Shown: piece by piece, positions 1-10,298 of the stretch
Numbering within the stretch: position 1 is the first letter of the stretch
Layout: each line of letters opens with the position of its first letter
Assembly (NCBI GenBank): GCA_030770425.1
Contig: JASJFT010000171.1
Span: 1 to 64,000 of the forward strand
Origin: Darksidea phi
Taxonomy: Eukaryota; Ascomycota; Dothideomycetes; Pleosporales; Lentitheciaceae
DNA length: 64,000 nt
Direction of reading: 5' to 3'
Translations under genes and position numbers: made by a program
The notes under the pieces: model-generated
What the model saw: only the letters and a program-made list of their open reading frames with translations
Told to the model about the DNA's origin: nothing
Databases searched by the model: none

Positions 1-50
1 GCCCACTGTTGGCGCGGGGTCACTCCCGCACCGGAACTCCACCAACCTTA

Positions 51-112
51 ACCCCCCCACCCCACCCCCCCCCCCCCACCCCCGCCCCCCCCCCCCCCCC
101 CCCTCCCGCCGG
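51..112. repeat. Poly-C/C-rich low-complexity tract in the ADA2 intron
   Basis: About 60 bases made almost only of C with scattered A, G and T, lying about 25 bases upstream of the 3' splice site of the ADA2 exon. It is intronic by position. Such tracts are error-prone in sequencing and assembly, so its exact length should be treated with caution. Confidence 0.8.
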
Positions 113-137
113 CCGGACATGGTGCTAACTCTCCCAG

Positions 138-1580
138 GTGCGAATACGCTGCGCCAGCAATGTCTGCCACGAGTACGATCTCTGCGTGCCCTGCTTCTCG
201 GACGCCAAGTCCACCCGCGAACACGACCCTAAGACCCACCCCTACCAAGTGATAGAGCAGCACTCAATACCGATATTTACAGAGGACTGGGGCGCCGATG
301 AAGAGCTAGCTCTACTGGAAGGAGCCGAAACATATGGGTTAGGGTCATGGGCCGACATAGCGGACCACATTGGCGGCTACAGGTCGAGAGACGAGGTCCG
401 GGATCACTACATCAACACCTACTTGAACAGTTCCAAATTCCCTCTCCCCGAACACTGCAGTCCGGACGATAAAGAGCTGAGCGAAAGGATACCCCGCGCC
501 GTGTTCCAGGCTAATAAAAAGAGAAGAATTGAGAAGAAGAAAGAGGAGGCCGATAACGCACCCCCAGCAACACCTAAGCAGAAGCCGACGGCGAGTGTCC
601 CGGCCTGTCATGAGGTGCAAGGATATATGCCGGGCCGTCTGGAGTTCGAGACTGAGTACTTCAACGAGGCCGAAGAAGCCGTCCAGCACATGCAGTTTGA
701 ACCTGGAGATGGAATCAATCCGCGGACGGGTGAGACGGAGCCTGAGATGGAGCTGAAGATGACCGTCATGGATATCTACAACTCCCGATTGGATGCTCGA
801 GTAGAACGTAAAAAGATCATATTCGAGCACAAGCTGCTAGAGTACAGGAAGAACGCCGCGGCTGATAAGAAGCGGACGAAGGAGGAACGGGATCTCATGA
901 ACAAGGCGAAACCTTTTGCCCGGATGATGAAGCACGACGACTTCGAGAAGTTTTGTGACGGTCTGATTTATGAACATAGTCTTAGACAGGCCATTTCTCA
1001 ACTGCAAGAGTGGAGGAACATGCGAATCACCGACCTTAAGCTCGGGGAGAAGTACGAGCAAGAGAAGCAGCAGCGGCAAACGAGAGGTCCACCGCTCGGC
1101 CAATTTGATCGCTTGGCTTCGAACAGGATGGGCAAACCAACGCCTCCGTTCGAAACTCCCTCTGCCACGTCAGCGTTGATTGCGCCTGAGTTGCCTTTGT
1201 CCATACGGCAAAAGAGTGGTTTGTCCACGCCGCCTCCAGATCAACCAAATGGCATCAACGGTACCAACGGCGTATTGACCCCGCAGCAAAAGACCAAATT
1301 CATTTTCAAGGCTCTACCAAACACAGTGCCGCTCAAGTTCGGTAGAGAATCGGCGGCGGACTTGCAATTGCTTACTCAGGAAGAAGTCGAGCTGTGTCGT
1401 GTCCTCCGTATCATGCCGAAGCCTTATCTAGCCATCAAGGAGAACCTAATACGGGAGGCCATGAAGCAAGGTGGCGCACTTAAGAAGAAGGCTGCAAGAG
1501 AATCGGCAAAGATTGATGAACGCAAGACTAACCAAATCTTTGACTTCTTCGTACAGAGCGGGTGGATTGCGCGGGCATGA
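138..1580 (+). CDS. ADA2: SAGA complex adaptor ADA2, 3' exon (5' part outside window)
   Basis: Transcriptional adaptor of the nuclear SAGA/ADA histone acetyltransferase complexes, where it holds and stimulates the Gcn5 acetyltransferase. The exon opens inside a ZZ-type zinc finger (RIRC...[11 protein letters not shown]), continues into a SANT/Myb domain (about residues 50-100 of the 480 visible; [24 protein letters not shown]), a long charged middle with coiled-coil tendency, and a C-terminal SWIRM domain (about the last 75 residues, from [13 protein letters not shown] to the stop). Codon 138 is GTG and follows a good 3' splice site (gctaac branch, ctcccag at 131-137), so this is an internal exon start and not translation initiation; the first exon with the start codon and first zinc ligands is not visible. 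The identity is secure from domain order; the 5' end is missing. Confidence 0.92.
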   Translation: MRIRCASNVCHEYDLCVPCFSDAKSTREHDPKTHPYQVIEQHSIPIFTEDWGADEELALLEGAETYGLGSWADIADHIGGYRSRDEVRDHYINTYLNSSKFPLPEHCSPDDKELSERIPRAVFQANKKRRIEKKKEEADNAPPATPKQKPTASVPACHEVQGYMPGRLEFETEYFNEAEEAVQHMQFEPGDGINPRTGETEPEMELKMTVMDIYNSRLDARVERKKIIFEHKLLEYRKNAAADKKRTKEERDLMNKAKPFARMMKHDDFEKFCDGLIYEHSLRQAISQLQEWRNMRITDLKLGEKYEQEKQQRQTRGPPLGQFDRLASNRMGKPTPPFETPSATSALIAPELPLSIRQKSGLSTPPPDQPNGINGTNGVLTPQQKTKFIFKALPNTVPLKFGRESAADLQLLTQEEVELCRVLRIMPKPYLAIKENLIREAMKQGGALKKKAARESAKIDERKTNQIFDFFVQSGWIARA

Positions 1581-2314
1581 ACCAGGGTCACTGTCATGGC
1601 ATGAGTGTGCAAACACCCCCGCCATATCCTTCTCTGGCCACAATATCACTCTTACATCACTGAGTCTCCTATCAAGATGAGAGCCCCAAGACAGAGTGGT
1701 AGACTAGTCTAGGAGACCAGAAGCCAAGGCGAACTTGCGTCTCGTGAAACTGAGGCCCCGCCTCGAAGAAACCCAGATGGAGTGCAAGCCGGCTTGAGGT
1801 ACTGCTGCTCGCAGTAGCAAAACAGATTCGCAGTTCTCTCGAGTGCGGATTTATACCCACGAATTTCAAGAGGTATATGATGGAGTAGAAGTGTATTTTG
1901 GCAAGCAGATGAGTTATCATCAAGTTGTAAGAATACAATAGTTTGTTGTATTATTGCAACAGACTTCTATATGGTCTACAAAAGTGTTTATTCGTGAACT
2001 TAGTCCTTGTGCGGTTCAGAGAATGAAAGCAGGATGCTTGTAATGAAGGCTGTAGTTGACGAAGTTAGGTGAGCTTGCACGTGACCCGCGTCGGCTTCCC
2101 GAGCGACGCTCCCCAGGTTTGAACCCAAACAAACGGCGTTCATCCCAACACCACCCACCAACCAACCAAGACGCCCACTACCCATATCACCATGCGTCTC
2201 TAATAATCAATCATCCCCTGGGAATGCGCCGAGCGCCCCGCATCTTCGCAAGAAACTTCTCACGTTCCCACCGCGACCTGTGTGCACGCTTCTTCGTAAC
2301 CGCAACCGCTCCGC
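1581..2314. other. Intergenic, ADA2 3' flank and upstream region of the next gene
   Basis: Same-direction spacer of about 730 bases. The first half is presumably the ADA2 3' UTR (AT-richer around 1860-2000, with several TGTA/AATA stretches); the C-rich segment from about 2100 looks like the 5' leader of the next gene. No further gene is recognised. Confidence 0.5.
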
Positions 2315-3634
2315 ATGGCAACCACAACTCGACACCAGCCCGCCATGCCTCTCTTCACCCCATCGCATTCCAACGGGCGTTCCGATTCCCGACCACGTTT
2401 ATTCAGGCCGGCGCCCCGGTACGCGACCATGAGTGAAACCACCGGCCGCCAGGTGACTGATTCGGATGTGCACGAGACCCGCAGGCGCTCCTGTTTCGAT
2501 GGGCCTTCCGACCCACCGTTCTCAACACCACACACACCCGGCGCAGATTCGTGGACACACTCGCTAAGCTACTCTCGCTCTTCGCATGTCAGAAGCCCTC
2601 CGCCGCTGGCCAACGATCGATACGAGCTGGCTGGGGGCACGGAAGGGATGGACAAGTTTGTGAGGCACAACGACGACTACGACGATTACTTTGCCCTTGA
2701 AAAGCAGCGCGGAATGTGGTCGGCGCCTACGAGTCCTCCCACGGGCCTGCCGCCACAGCTCCTTGCAGATGGGATGACAGCGACACCCAATGGCGCAAAG
2801 CCTTGGGTGGTGAATTCAATCATGAACATCATGGGCGGAGTGGCAGGAAAGCTCTTTCAGTTTTGTGCGGTGCCTTTTCGTGGGTTTCAGGCTGGAGGCG
2901 GGAAAGCTTACACGTTTGAAGCCAACGGAGCAATAGCTGCGAAACTTGGGTTACAAGACGACCCGTCCTTCGATCGCCCGACTGGTCCGATACAGCGGCC
3001 TTTACCTGGAAACTTCCCGGAGGATGACTATGGCGTACTGTCAATAGAGTCGATCGACAATGAGCGGCCCAGAATGTCGAAACGCCAACGGACAGGAGAT
3101 AGTTGGGTGGTGGTCGGCCAGGATGGCGAAATGGAGTCAAGACCGTCTACTCCACGGCTCGCGGAACGACGAGTGCCCAGCCATACAAGATCTCCCTCCC
3201 AGATCCCACGTCCTGTGCCTAGGGCGGGCTCATCCACACCTGGTCTCAAGCGTCCGTCTCTCATACCTATTTCTCGGCGGTCCACGATGGATAGGAAGTC
3301 TCTCCATGGAGCATTGAAGGCATCGGCCCCATCAGATGTAACTCCTCGATGTTACAGCCGTCAAAGCTACGGTTCACCCGTCCTGTTCGAGACCAAAACC
3401 AGCAAACCCAAGAGCCCATTGCCGCCAGAGAGCCAGCGCCTGATTAACAAAATGCGTCGTGAAGAGTTCGAGGACGATGCCCGGATGCGCAGGATGAGCT
3501 CACAAATGAACGATATGCTACGCGAGGCGCAGGAAGCTCTGGGACGCAAGTTTGAAATCGAGGACGAGTACATGGACGATGGGGATTTGGATGACAACTC
3601 TCATTCGTCGCGGATGCGGTTGTATCCAAGGTAG
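2315..3634 (+). CDS. Conserved Pezizomycotina protein of unknown function, 439 aa
   Basis: Single-exon ORF with a real ATG; later in-frame ATGs (2345, 2429) are possible starts. The protein is mostly disordered, rich in Ser, Pro and Arg. It has three ordered-looking blocks: a hydrophobic Gly-rich patch around residues 165-195 (WVVNSIMNIMGGVAGK, then FCAVPFRGF); a block with SWVVVGQDG followed by SRPSTPRLAERRVP near residues 265-285; and a charged C-terminal helix near 375-420 (SQRLINKMRREEFEDDARMR). I recall these blocks as typical of a widespread filamentous-fungal family without assigned function. Basic SR/SP-rich stretches suggest a nuclear, phosphorylated protein, which is inference only. 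No transmembrane or enzymatic motif is visible. Confidence 0.75.
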   Translation: MATTTRHQPAMPLFTPSHSNGRSDSRPRLFRPAPRYATMSETTGRQVTDSDVHETRRRSCFDGPSDPPFSTPHTPGADSWTHSLSYSRSSHVRSPPPLANDRYELAGGTEGMDKFVRHNDDYDDYFALEKQRGMWSAPTSPPTGLPPQLLADGMTATPNGAKPWVVNSIMNIMGGVAGKLFQFCAVPFRGFQAGGGKAYTFEANGAIAAKLGLQDDPSFDRPTGPIQRPLPGNFPEDDYGVLSIESIDNERPRMSKRQRTGDSWVVVGQDGEMESRPSTPRLAERRVPSHTRSPSQIPRPVPRAGSSTPGLKRPSLIPISRRSTMDRKSLHGALKASAPSDVTPRCYSRQSYGSPVLFETKTSKPKSPLPPESQRLINKMRREEFEDDARMRRMSSQMNDMLREAQEALGRKFEIEDEYMDDGDLDDNSHSSRMRLYPR

Positions 3635-4575
3635 CCGGATGCGCGATTGCGCTGTTGCAGCATTCGGGATGGCATGTGCCTCCTTCATCCCAGGATACCT
3701 TGTTCCAAGAGGGCATATCGGGGCTGTGGAGGCAATGCCCGGCAATATGCGCACCACGTCGCCCCACGGTACGCTCGGAAGCTGGAGTGGGTATGGGCAT
3801 CCACAACCTGTTTGTAGCGCATAGCTTTCCGCGTGATGGGATTCTCGACACTTCTATTTTGCGCACACAGTGGAGCGTTTCATCATAACGCCGTCATTAG
3901 TTCTTCCGGCGTTCTTGACAGTATACCCTTGGCTCAGTGCGGCGTTACAGTAGCTCAGGCGCAGACGGCAATATCCATGCCTAATGCCGGGCTGGGGGAA
4001 TGAAGATGTTCTACTTGCAATCGCTTGGCACACGTGTCCGAAAGGGGCTCTCTGCATGTCTACGCAGCCAAGGGGGGTATGCCAAAGGTTGCGCATGCGT
4101 CCAAGACTGGCACCTCTGGTCGGGTGTCCCGCCATGTCTAATCGATATCAGCCGCCTGAAGGGGAAGCTGCCCCAGTGTTGGCCAAGCTGAGGTGCGGGG
4201 CCCCGGCAGAGCGGGACCACCAGCGCAGCCTCTCTCCACCATTTACACGGCGAGCCCATGCCAGCTGCGTCTGCAAGCCATCTCTTCCGGCTGGGTTTCT
4301 GGTGCAGCCGCGTGCCTGGACGGTGCATCCGAACGCGCGACCATTTATTGGAATGCGCCGCCTTGTTCTCGGGCCCTTCCACCAAACGCCCCTTCGTCTC
4401 CGCTGCTCGGCAAGAAGCGCCAGGCTTGCGTTTGTTGCTGGGCCATCCTGAGCTCCTGTGAATTGCTCTTTCCCGCCCTGCTCCTACCTGTCTCTGTTTC
4501 TGTCTCTCTGGCGTCTTAACTCCCCAAAGCACCTTCAGCTCCCCACGCGGCACCCATACATCAACCTTCGGCACC
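3635..4575. other. Intergenic, nothing recognised
   Basis: About 940 bases between two same-strand genes. Short ORFs on both strands overlap one another and show no domain pattern. The pyrimidine-rich run at about 4470-4575 is probably the 5' leader of the next gene. Confidence 0.5.
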
Positions 4576-5286
4576 ATGACGAGCCTCCTCACCATCGCAC
4601 CCGTCGACGTAGATCCCCTGCCGCTCTACTCACGCGACGACCCAGACGCCATCTCCATCCACAGCGCAGCTCCCTCCTACGTGTCCGACACCCCAACCTA
4701 CCACTCTCAGCGTACGCCCGTCTCGCTGCTACCACCGCTGTCGCCGAACCAGCAAGTTCACGGTCTTCCCGCTCCTCGTTATGCCCCAGGCTTCCAGAGC
4801 AGAGACCCGGACAGACAAAACAACTTGACCATCAGCAACTTCAACGCCAACAGCTGGAGCAGCACACGCACGAGCAACAACTCGAGGCAGTACAATGCAG
4901 TGGCCCGACGACGAGCAAACCAAGCTCAGGCCAACACCACGGCTATCTTGAACTCGCTTTCCGCCGTGCCGGAGCGCTCACCTACGTCCTCAACTACGAA
5001 TGTCAATGCGTACCCGGTGCAAGCCAGCTCCTCCTCGGTCGAGCCCGCCAACCCTCTCGAGGACCCATACTTGGTCGGTGAGGAAGCAGCTAGACGGGCG
5101 AGGGCACAGAGGGTCTACCGCGAGATGTGTCGAAGAGGGGAAGAGGCGTCTGTCTATGAGAGCAGGAGCTGGGACTTTATGTGGGGTCAGATGGCTGATT
5201 GGGAAGAGCGGCAGAAGAACTGGAACACCTTTAGGAGGCCGAGGCAGACCAAGCTGCTGGGACGACTTCTGGGTTTGAGGACTTGA
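4576..5286 (+). CDS. Conserved fungal protein of unknown function, 236 aa
   Basis: Single exon starting at an ATG in good context (cggcaccATGacg). The N-terminal 150 residues are disordered and rich in Ser, Pro, Thr and Asn. The conserved part is the C-terminal 80 residues, containing NPLEDPYLVGEEAARRARAQ, then YREMCRRGEEASVYESRSWD and QMADWEERQKNW, a highly charged, likely helical region. I recognise this as a C-terminal block shared by small uncharacterised proteins of Eurotiomycetes and Dothideomycetes, but know no function. There is no signal peptide or membrane segment. Confidence 0.75.
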   Translation: MTSLLTIAPVDVDPLPLYSRDDPDAISIHSAAPSYVSDTPTYHSQRTPVSLLPPLSPNQQVHGLPAPRYAPGFQSRDPDRQNNLTISNFNANSWSSTRTSNNSRQYNAVARRRANQAQANTTAILNSLSAVPERSPTSSTTNVNAYPVQASSSSVEPANPLEDPYLVGEEAARRARAQRVYREMCRRGEEASVYESRSWDFMWGQMADWEERQKNWNTFRRPRQTKLLGRLLGLRT

Positions 5287-6534
5287 AGAGGATAAATGAT
5301 CATGACGAATGAGGGCATGTGGGTGTCAGTAATGGACGGACGAACTAATGCCGCTTTCACGAGGAACGAATGGTCACCGTCGGACTTGATATTGACATAT
5401 GAGCTATGATGGATTGAATTCGGCGTCTAACAAGGTTATCACGAGCGTCGTCTTTCGGGTCCAATTTCACCCTTTCCCTTCTTCCATTCTGCATCTAGAA
5501 GGGCATGGCGGCACATGCACGGAGGCCCTTTTGCTTCCTCAGGATTCTCTTCCTATTCCTTCCTTTTCCATTACCTTTTTCGGGTTTGTTTCGGGCTCGG
5601 TGTTACGTCCAGGTTATGCATTTTGGAGGGGGTATTCACATGGTGTTCTGGACTCGGGTCGCGGGTTGCGGGTTGGGTTTGTAAGACAGGGCCCCACTCT
5701 GCATTTCTTTTGACTTTGTGCGGTTAGTCACTTACTGCCTCGGGTAGAAATCAATATACTACACTCCACTACATCCACTTGCTACGGTACACCGTGGTGC
5801 TTGGCTTGGCTTGGCTGCCGTGCACACTGAGCCCATACTTGGATGTAGCTTGCCTGTAGCTTGTAAGATTTCGGCTTTCGGGTCGTTTGCGTCCCGCGGT
5901 GCTTGAACGCTAGAAGGGGGGAAGGCGGCAAGATATTTTCTTTCCTTGTACAACTGCAACTATTGTACTATCCAGCTTTATTTATAGTACGCATGCAATA
6001 TACATGTACATCGACGGTAAACGTCCGGACACGGCACGACGGGTGGGTATGGAAGGTAGGCGGGTGTAACGAGGTATTTTCTGAAATGGGCTACACGACG
6101 TTACGTTGAAGGGGATGGGACATGCGGAGAAGGCAAAGAATGAGAATGAGAACGAGTGTACTGTTATTTTATGACGTGCAGGTTATGTGGGTCTCGACTG
6201 GGGATGAGAGAGCGAGGGGGGGTAGGGGGGGTATACAAAATGTTGCTGTGGCCTTTGTGGGAGTGCTTGGGTGGGTGTTACTTGGGGGCTTGGGTAGCTC
6301 GTCTCATGTTGAGGTAAGTGACAAAGTGACATGAGTGTATAGTAAGAGTATCCATGCTATTACCTTTTGCACTAAGTGGCGCTGGATGGATGAGAGTTAT
6401 GTCAAAGAGACATACTCATGCAGACGACGTCCCCTGACTTGGGTTTGCGTAATCTGGCGGGCGACGACTTGCAATACTAACCTCAGAGTGGTCCGCCTAA
6501 CGTGCAAGGCCGATGTATTTTCAAAGATAGAGAA
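5287..6534. other. Intergenic between convergent genes
   Basis: About 1.25 kb between genes that point toward each other, so it should hold both 3' UTRs and terminators. T-rich and TGTA/TATA-containing stretches at about 5740-6010 and 6330-6400 are compatible with poly(A) signals. No gene is recognised. Confidence 0.5.
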
Positions 6535-7875
6535 TCAACTACTTAGCTTTGCCATCTGTCTGGTGACATCTTTCACCTTCACATCTATGCTGGATATGGC
6601 AGAGCGTGCACTCGCGCTGCCGTTAGTCTCGGCGCGGGTGAAGAATTCCTGAGCTCGTTGGAGTTCTTGCAAGCTTTCTGCGTGTTTTCTTAGTTTCTCT
6701 GTTGCTGCTTCAGTGGTGCTGTGATCATCCTCGCTGATGTCCATGTTCCAGTCTTCGTCATCGTCCTGCTGGCGGGGCTTTTGATGCCCCAGGATAAGAT
6801 CGCTAATCCAAAGTCCAACATTTCCTCGCAGGAGTAGTAGTTGAGCGTGCTTGTCGAATGGTGGCGATACAACAAGTTGATCCAGACGTTCGCAGATTTC
6901 TCTAGCACTGGTAAGCTCTTCACCTTGTATTGCTGCTTCTCGGGCACGAAGGTCTTCGGATGTCATCGTCGTGTCACCTTCCGAGGCGACGGTCACGGAT
7001 CTGCCAGGCCGGCGATCCCTTTCATACTGCTTTCGTGCGCGCTTGCTATTCTCGACGACCGATCGGATCCAGATTGAGAACAGAGGCGGGTAGAAGGTCC
7101 TATCATCGACTGCGTGGGGAGCCACCTTGCGATTGGGATATTGGACAATGAAGCGCTCGTAGTAGTCCCGTCCAAGCTCGAATCCTTCTTCAGTGAATAA
7201 TCGATCCCCCTCCCGGGGAGAGTGCTCATCGGCCGCACCGTGTTCCTGATTGTGTTCATCTTGGATATAATCGAACTGATCTCGAGGCCTTCGCCGCAGT
7301 AACATCTCAGCACCTATACCCCATCGCGCATGATTGCGCGGGTCGATAGGCTGACCGGCCAACTTGGTTCTCAAGATCATGCCCCATGCTCGTGCTGCGC
7401 GATCGTAATCTCCCTCGAGTAGACAACGATGCAGAACAGCAGACAACACATCCAGGTGTGTCTTCCTCAGTGCGGGCCTCTCGCTCTTTGCGCCCACCGC
7501 ATGGCTCTTCGACGTGGCACCAACGGCGTAGACAGCAGGATTCAGGTTCGCAATTTCGTGCTGGACCTTGGCGTTGCTGAGATGGTCTTTTGAGGTCCTG
7601 GCAGAGCCATGTGGGAAAGGCGGCGGAGGGACCCCGCGCGCATCATCAGGCAATAGACCTGCGACGCGCAGCTGTGCTATTTCTGGGGGGCCAAATGAGA
7701 CAAATGATTGTGCGTTTGAGGCAGTGGAGAGGCCCTTTGCCTCGTCTCCCGGGCCATCCGACGGCTCTTCGCTATTCTCGTCGCGTTTCCTCTTGATGGC
7801 ATTTTTGTATTGGCCTGCACGCAGTGAGTGTGTCGTTTGCTGGCTAGGCTGCAGCTGGGTCGCAAAGTGCTGCAT
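6535..7875 (-). CDS. RNA polymerase I core factor subunit Rrn11-like, 446 aa
   Basis: Probable subunit of the Pol I core factor that recruits Pol I to rDNA promoters in the nucleolus. The diagnostic block is in the middle: KTHLDVLSAVLHRCLLEGDY, then DRAARAWGMILRTKL, then NHARWGIGAEMLLRR, followed by EEGFELGRDYYERFIVQYPN; helix-rich repeats of this form typify the Rrn11 family. A basic KRKRDE near residue 27 may be a nuclear localisation signal. I start at the ATG on 7875 (MQHFATQL); the open frame runs 10 codons further upstream but only from a TTG. It is divergent from the RING gene with 259 bp between start codons, and convergent with the small conserved gene ending at 5286. Family assignment is from memory of the motif. 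Confidence 0.78.
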   Translation of the reverse strand: MQHFATQLQPSQQTTHSLRAGQYKNAIKRKRDENSEEPSDGPGDEAKGLSTASNAQSFVSFGPPEIAQLRVAGLLPDDARGVPPPPFPHGSARTSKDHLSNAKVQHEIANLNPAVYAVGATSKSHAVGAKSERPALRKTHLDVLSAVLHRCLLEGDYDRAARAWGMILRTKLAGQPIDPRNHARWGIGAEMLLRRRPRDQFDYIQDEHNQEHGAADEHSPREGDRLFTEEGFELGRDYYERFIVQYPNRKVAPHAVDDRTFYPPLFSIWIRSVVENSKRARKQYERDRRPGRSVTVASEGDTTMTSEDLRAREAAIQGEELTSAREICERLDQLVVSPPFDKHAQLLLLRGNVGLWISDLILGHQKPRQQDDDEDWNMDISEDDHSTTEAATEKLRKHAESLQELQRAQEFFTRAETNGSASARSAISSIDVKVKDVTRQMAKLSS

Positions 7876-8134
7876 GTTGGCCCTGCTAAAACCAGCGCAG
7901 CGCAAGCTTGAAATGTCGGTGTATGCTACTTGATGAGCCGTGTCAGGTGCGGTGTTGAGTCTTCAAAGGTCAACCCCACGGAACGCGCCGTCAAATGTCA
8001 ACGTCAGGTGACTAATGCATTGATGATCGCCATCAACGCCCAGAGCCTCACCGCACGCCACCACCTCCACTCTCCTCGCACCCCTACGACTATTCTTTCC
8101 GTGGCCCGCCTTCAGTGCTGGCAGGCCTTCAAGT
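7876..8134. promoter_or_regulatory. Shared bidirectional promoter region
   Basis: These 259 bases separate the start codons of the divergent Rrn11-like and RING genes and so must contain both promoters. No TATA box is obvious. The sequence is C/CT-rich on the + strand toward the RING start. Confidence 0.5.
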
Positions 8135-10298
8135 ATGGGCCAGGCCAACTCCCGGGGCTCGCCAGACCCGCGTCCCCGCAGCAGACTACGCCCGGCATCA
8201 TGGGCGCCTGCCCTGCATTCGCCGGCACCGGCTGAGAGCGACAACGTGCCCGAGATGGTGCAGTTGCCGCGGTCGTCAAGGCCCATATCGCAGAGATTTA
8301 ATCCCTTCAACGTCCCTTCCCCCCCACAGGAGCGCTCAGATACGGGCTCCTCTGGGCCGGCAGGTGTCATCAGCATCCCTCGCCGCCGCTCCCGCATGAC
8401 GCGAGCCCGCTCATCGCTTTCTTCTATACCAGGTCTCCTCCACCGCCGCTTGTCGACTAGGAATAGGGACGTAGATTCGGCGTACGCCTCGTCCTCCACC
8501 ACGTCCTTTACCGCAACGCCGCGATCGACCCTTCGACACACCACAAGCACGGGGTACGAACGTAGTCCATACCTCCCGAGAGTGCAAGTGCCCGAACTAG
8601 ACCTCAACTTTGAGGACCTGCCAAACAACCATAGCACAGAGCCCTCGCAGACGCCTCCGCTCCGGCTTAGCTCGGCTCGACGGGATGGGAGGGCTTCGTC
8701 CATGCTACCCTCCTTCAGGCCGGATCGAGGCTTGCGGAGTATGACAAACCCCTTACGTAGGCGGCGATCGCCGATCAGAAGAGAAGAGGACCAGGCGGCG
8801 ATGCTCTCCCGGCTGCTCTCGGTTGCCGCAGCAGCCACCGCAGCCTCACTCATGGGCGACGACCACAGAGCCGTCTCGGAAGCCCGGAACGTCGCCGGCG
8901 ATGGCGAGGACGGCACGTTCGACAGTTTTCTACAGGCTTTGCAAAATGGGAGGATAGCGTCGGCTTTGAGACAGAGCGGCAACGGAGCTGAAGAGGGGAA
9001 CGAGGCCCCCGGAAGCAACCCCGCACCACTGAACTTCTTCAGGATGTTCAGATTTGGTAGCCCAGTTGGCAACCGGAGGAATGAAACCGGATCAGGGAGT
9101 CGTGCAGGAACTGGCGACACCCAGGATGGAGAGACAGAAGGCGATGGTAGGATGGTTCCCATCATTATAGTGGGCATCAGGTCTATCAATCCAGGAAGTG
9201 CAAATGATCGGGATGACAACATACCACCCTTCCTCGATGCTCTTTCCAGCTTCCCCACGTCTTTGGCCTCTCCAGGAGACGACACGATGGAGGGGATGCT
9301 ACGTCAGCCACAAAATGGCACGAGGTTCAGCCATCGACGGCGCGCCTCTATGGGAGGAGTGAATAACTTTTCGTCTAGTTACGACAACCAAAGGCACTTC
9401 CGTTCGCCGGACCGGCCGCGGCCATGGTCCACTCTCACCGATTCGCCTTCAGGTCCCCTCCCTCCGCCCACAACGCCCGCCAGTTCAGGGCTCTCAGCCG
9501 TCTCATCCGGCGCAACTACACCAACATTTTCGGCCACGCCACCCTCGCCAACCGTTCAATCCTCAGCCCCTTCGCGACCAGGAAGCTTTATACGCCGGGC
9601 TACAGGGGCTGGCTTGGAACCGACGGTGGAAGAGCCTCAGCCACACCACCGCACACCTCGCCAGCGACGACTTAGCGAATCCGACTTTACAAGGTTCGGT
9701 TCGGGCTCTTCACGCAGGAATGGCGTCGTTGAACCAGATCACAATCCTGGAGAAGGCTCGCGAAGCTGGATCATCTACGTCCTAGGTGGCAGCTACCCTG
9801 AAAATCATCCAATACTCACCACACCAAGTCTGTTCACCGATTCGCCGACATACGAAGACATGCTCCTACTTTCGAGCATGCTTGGTCCTGCGAAACCTCC
9901 CGTGGCGAGCGAAGAAGACGTTGCTGCCGCACCAGGTCTTTTCACGATTCGGTATCAACCAGGGGGGCTCATCGCTGTGGCTGTGGAAGGCGACGACGTG
10001 GTCATACTTCCACCCGATGCTCGCTGCTTGGTATGTTTGTCCGACTTTACGCTCAATGAAGCTGCCCGGAGGCTAGTGCAGTGCGGACATCTCTTCCACA
10101 GAGAGTGCATCGACCAGGTGAGCCAATGAACCCTTTCTTTACCCGAATCGTTGCTAACTCTCACAGTGGTTGACCACCGGTCGCAACTCTTGTCCCTTGT
10201 GCAGGGGCCAAGGGGTGGATGAAAAATCCTCGCCTGCTCTACAGGTCACTAATCCCGAGCCTGATATCGCCAATTCTTACATGGAGGATCTTGAATGA
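8135..10298 (+). CDS. RING-H2 finger protein, probable E3 ubiquitin ligase, 704 aa
   Basis: Exons 8135-10117 and 10167-10298; the 49-bp intron (GTGAGC...ctaactctcacag) splits the RING and is phase 0. Joining the exons completes a canonical C3H2C3 RING: C631-x2-C634-x15-C650-x-H652-x2-H655-x2-C658-x11-C670-x2-C673. The rest is a long, disordered, Ser/Arg/Pro-rich region; before the RING lies a more ordered block starting SWIIYVLGGSYPENHPIL that seems typical of this fungal family. The N-terminus MGQANSR fits the N-myristoylation pattern (Gly2, Ser6), which would place the ligase on membranes. Substrates are unknown. The domain identity is certain; the E3 role follows from RING-H2 proteins in general. 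Confidence 0.88.

Noticed and set aside
48..263. Minus-strand ORF with a poly-glycine end
   Set aside because: It is the antisense of the poly-C intron tract and the ADA2 exon; the glycine run is just translated poly-G.
345..830. 161-codon minus-strand ORF
   Set aside because: Antisense shadow of the ADA2 SANT region.
7963..9285. 440-codon minus-strand ORF
   Set aside because: Fully antisense to the RING-H2 gene, whose frame continues to a complete spliced RING; the minus frame has no domain.
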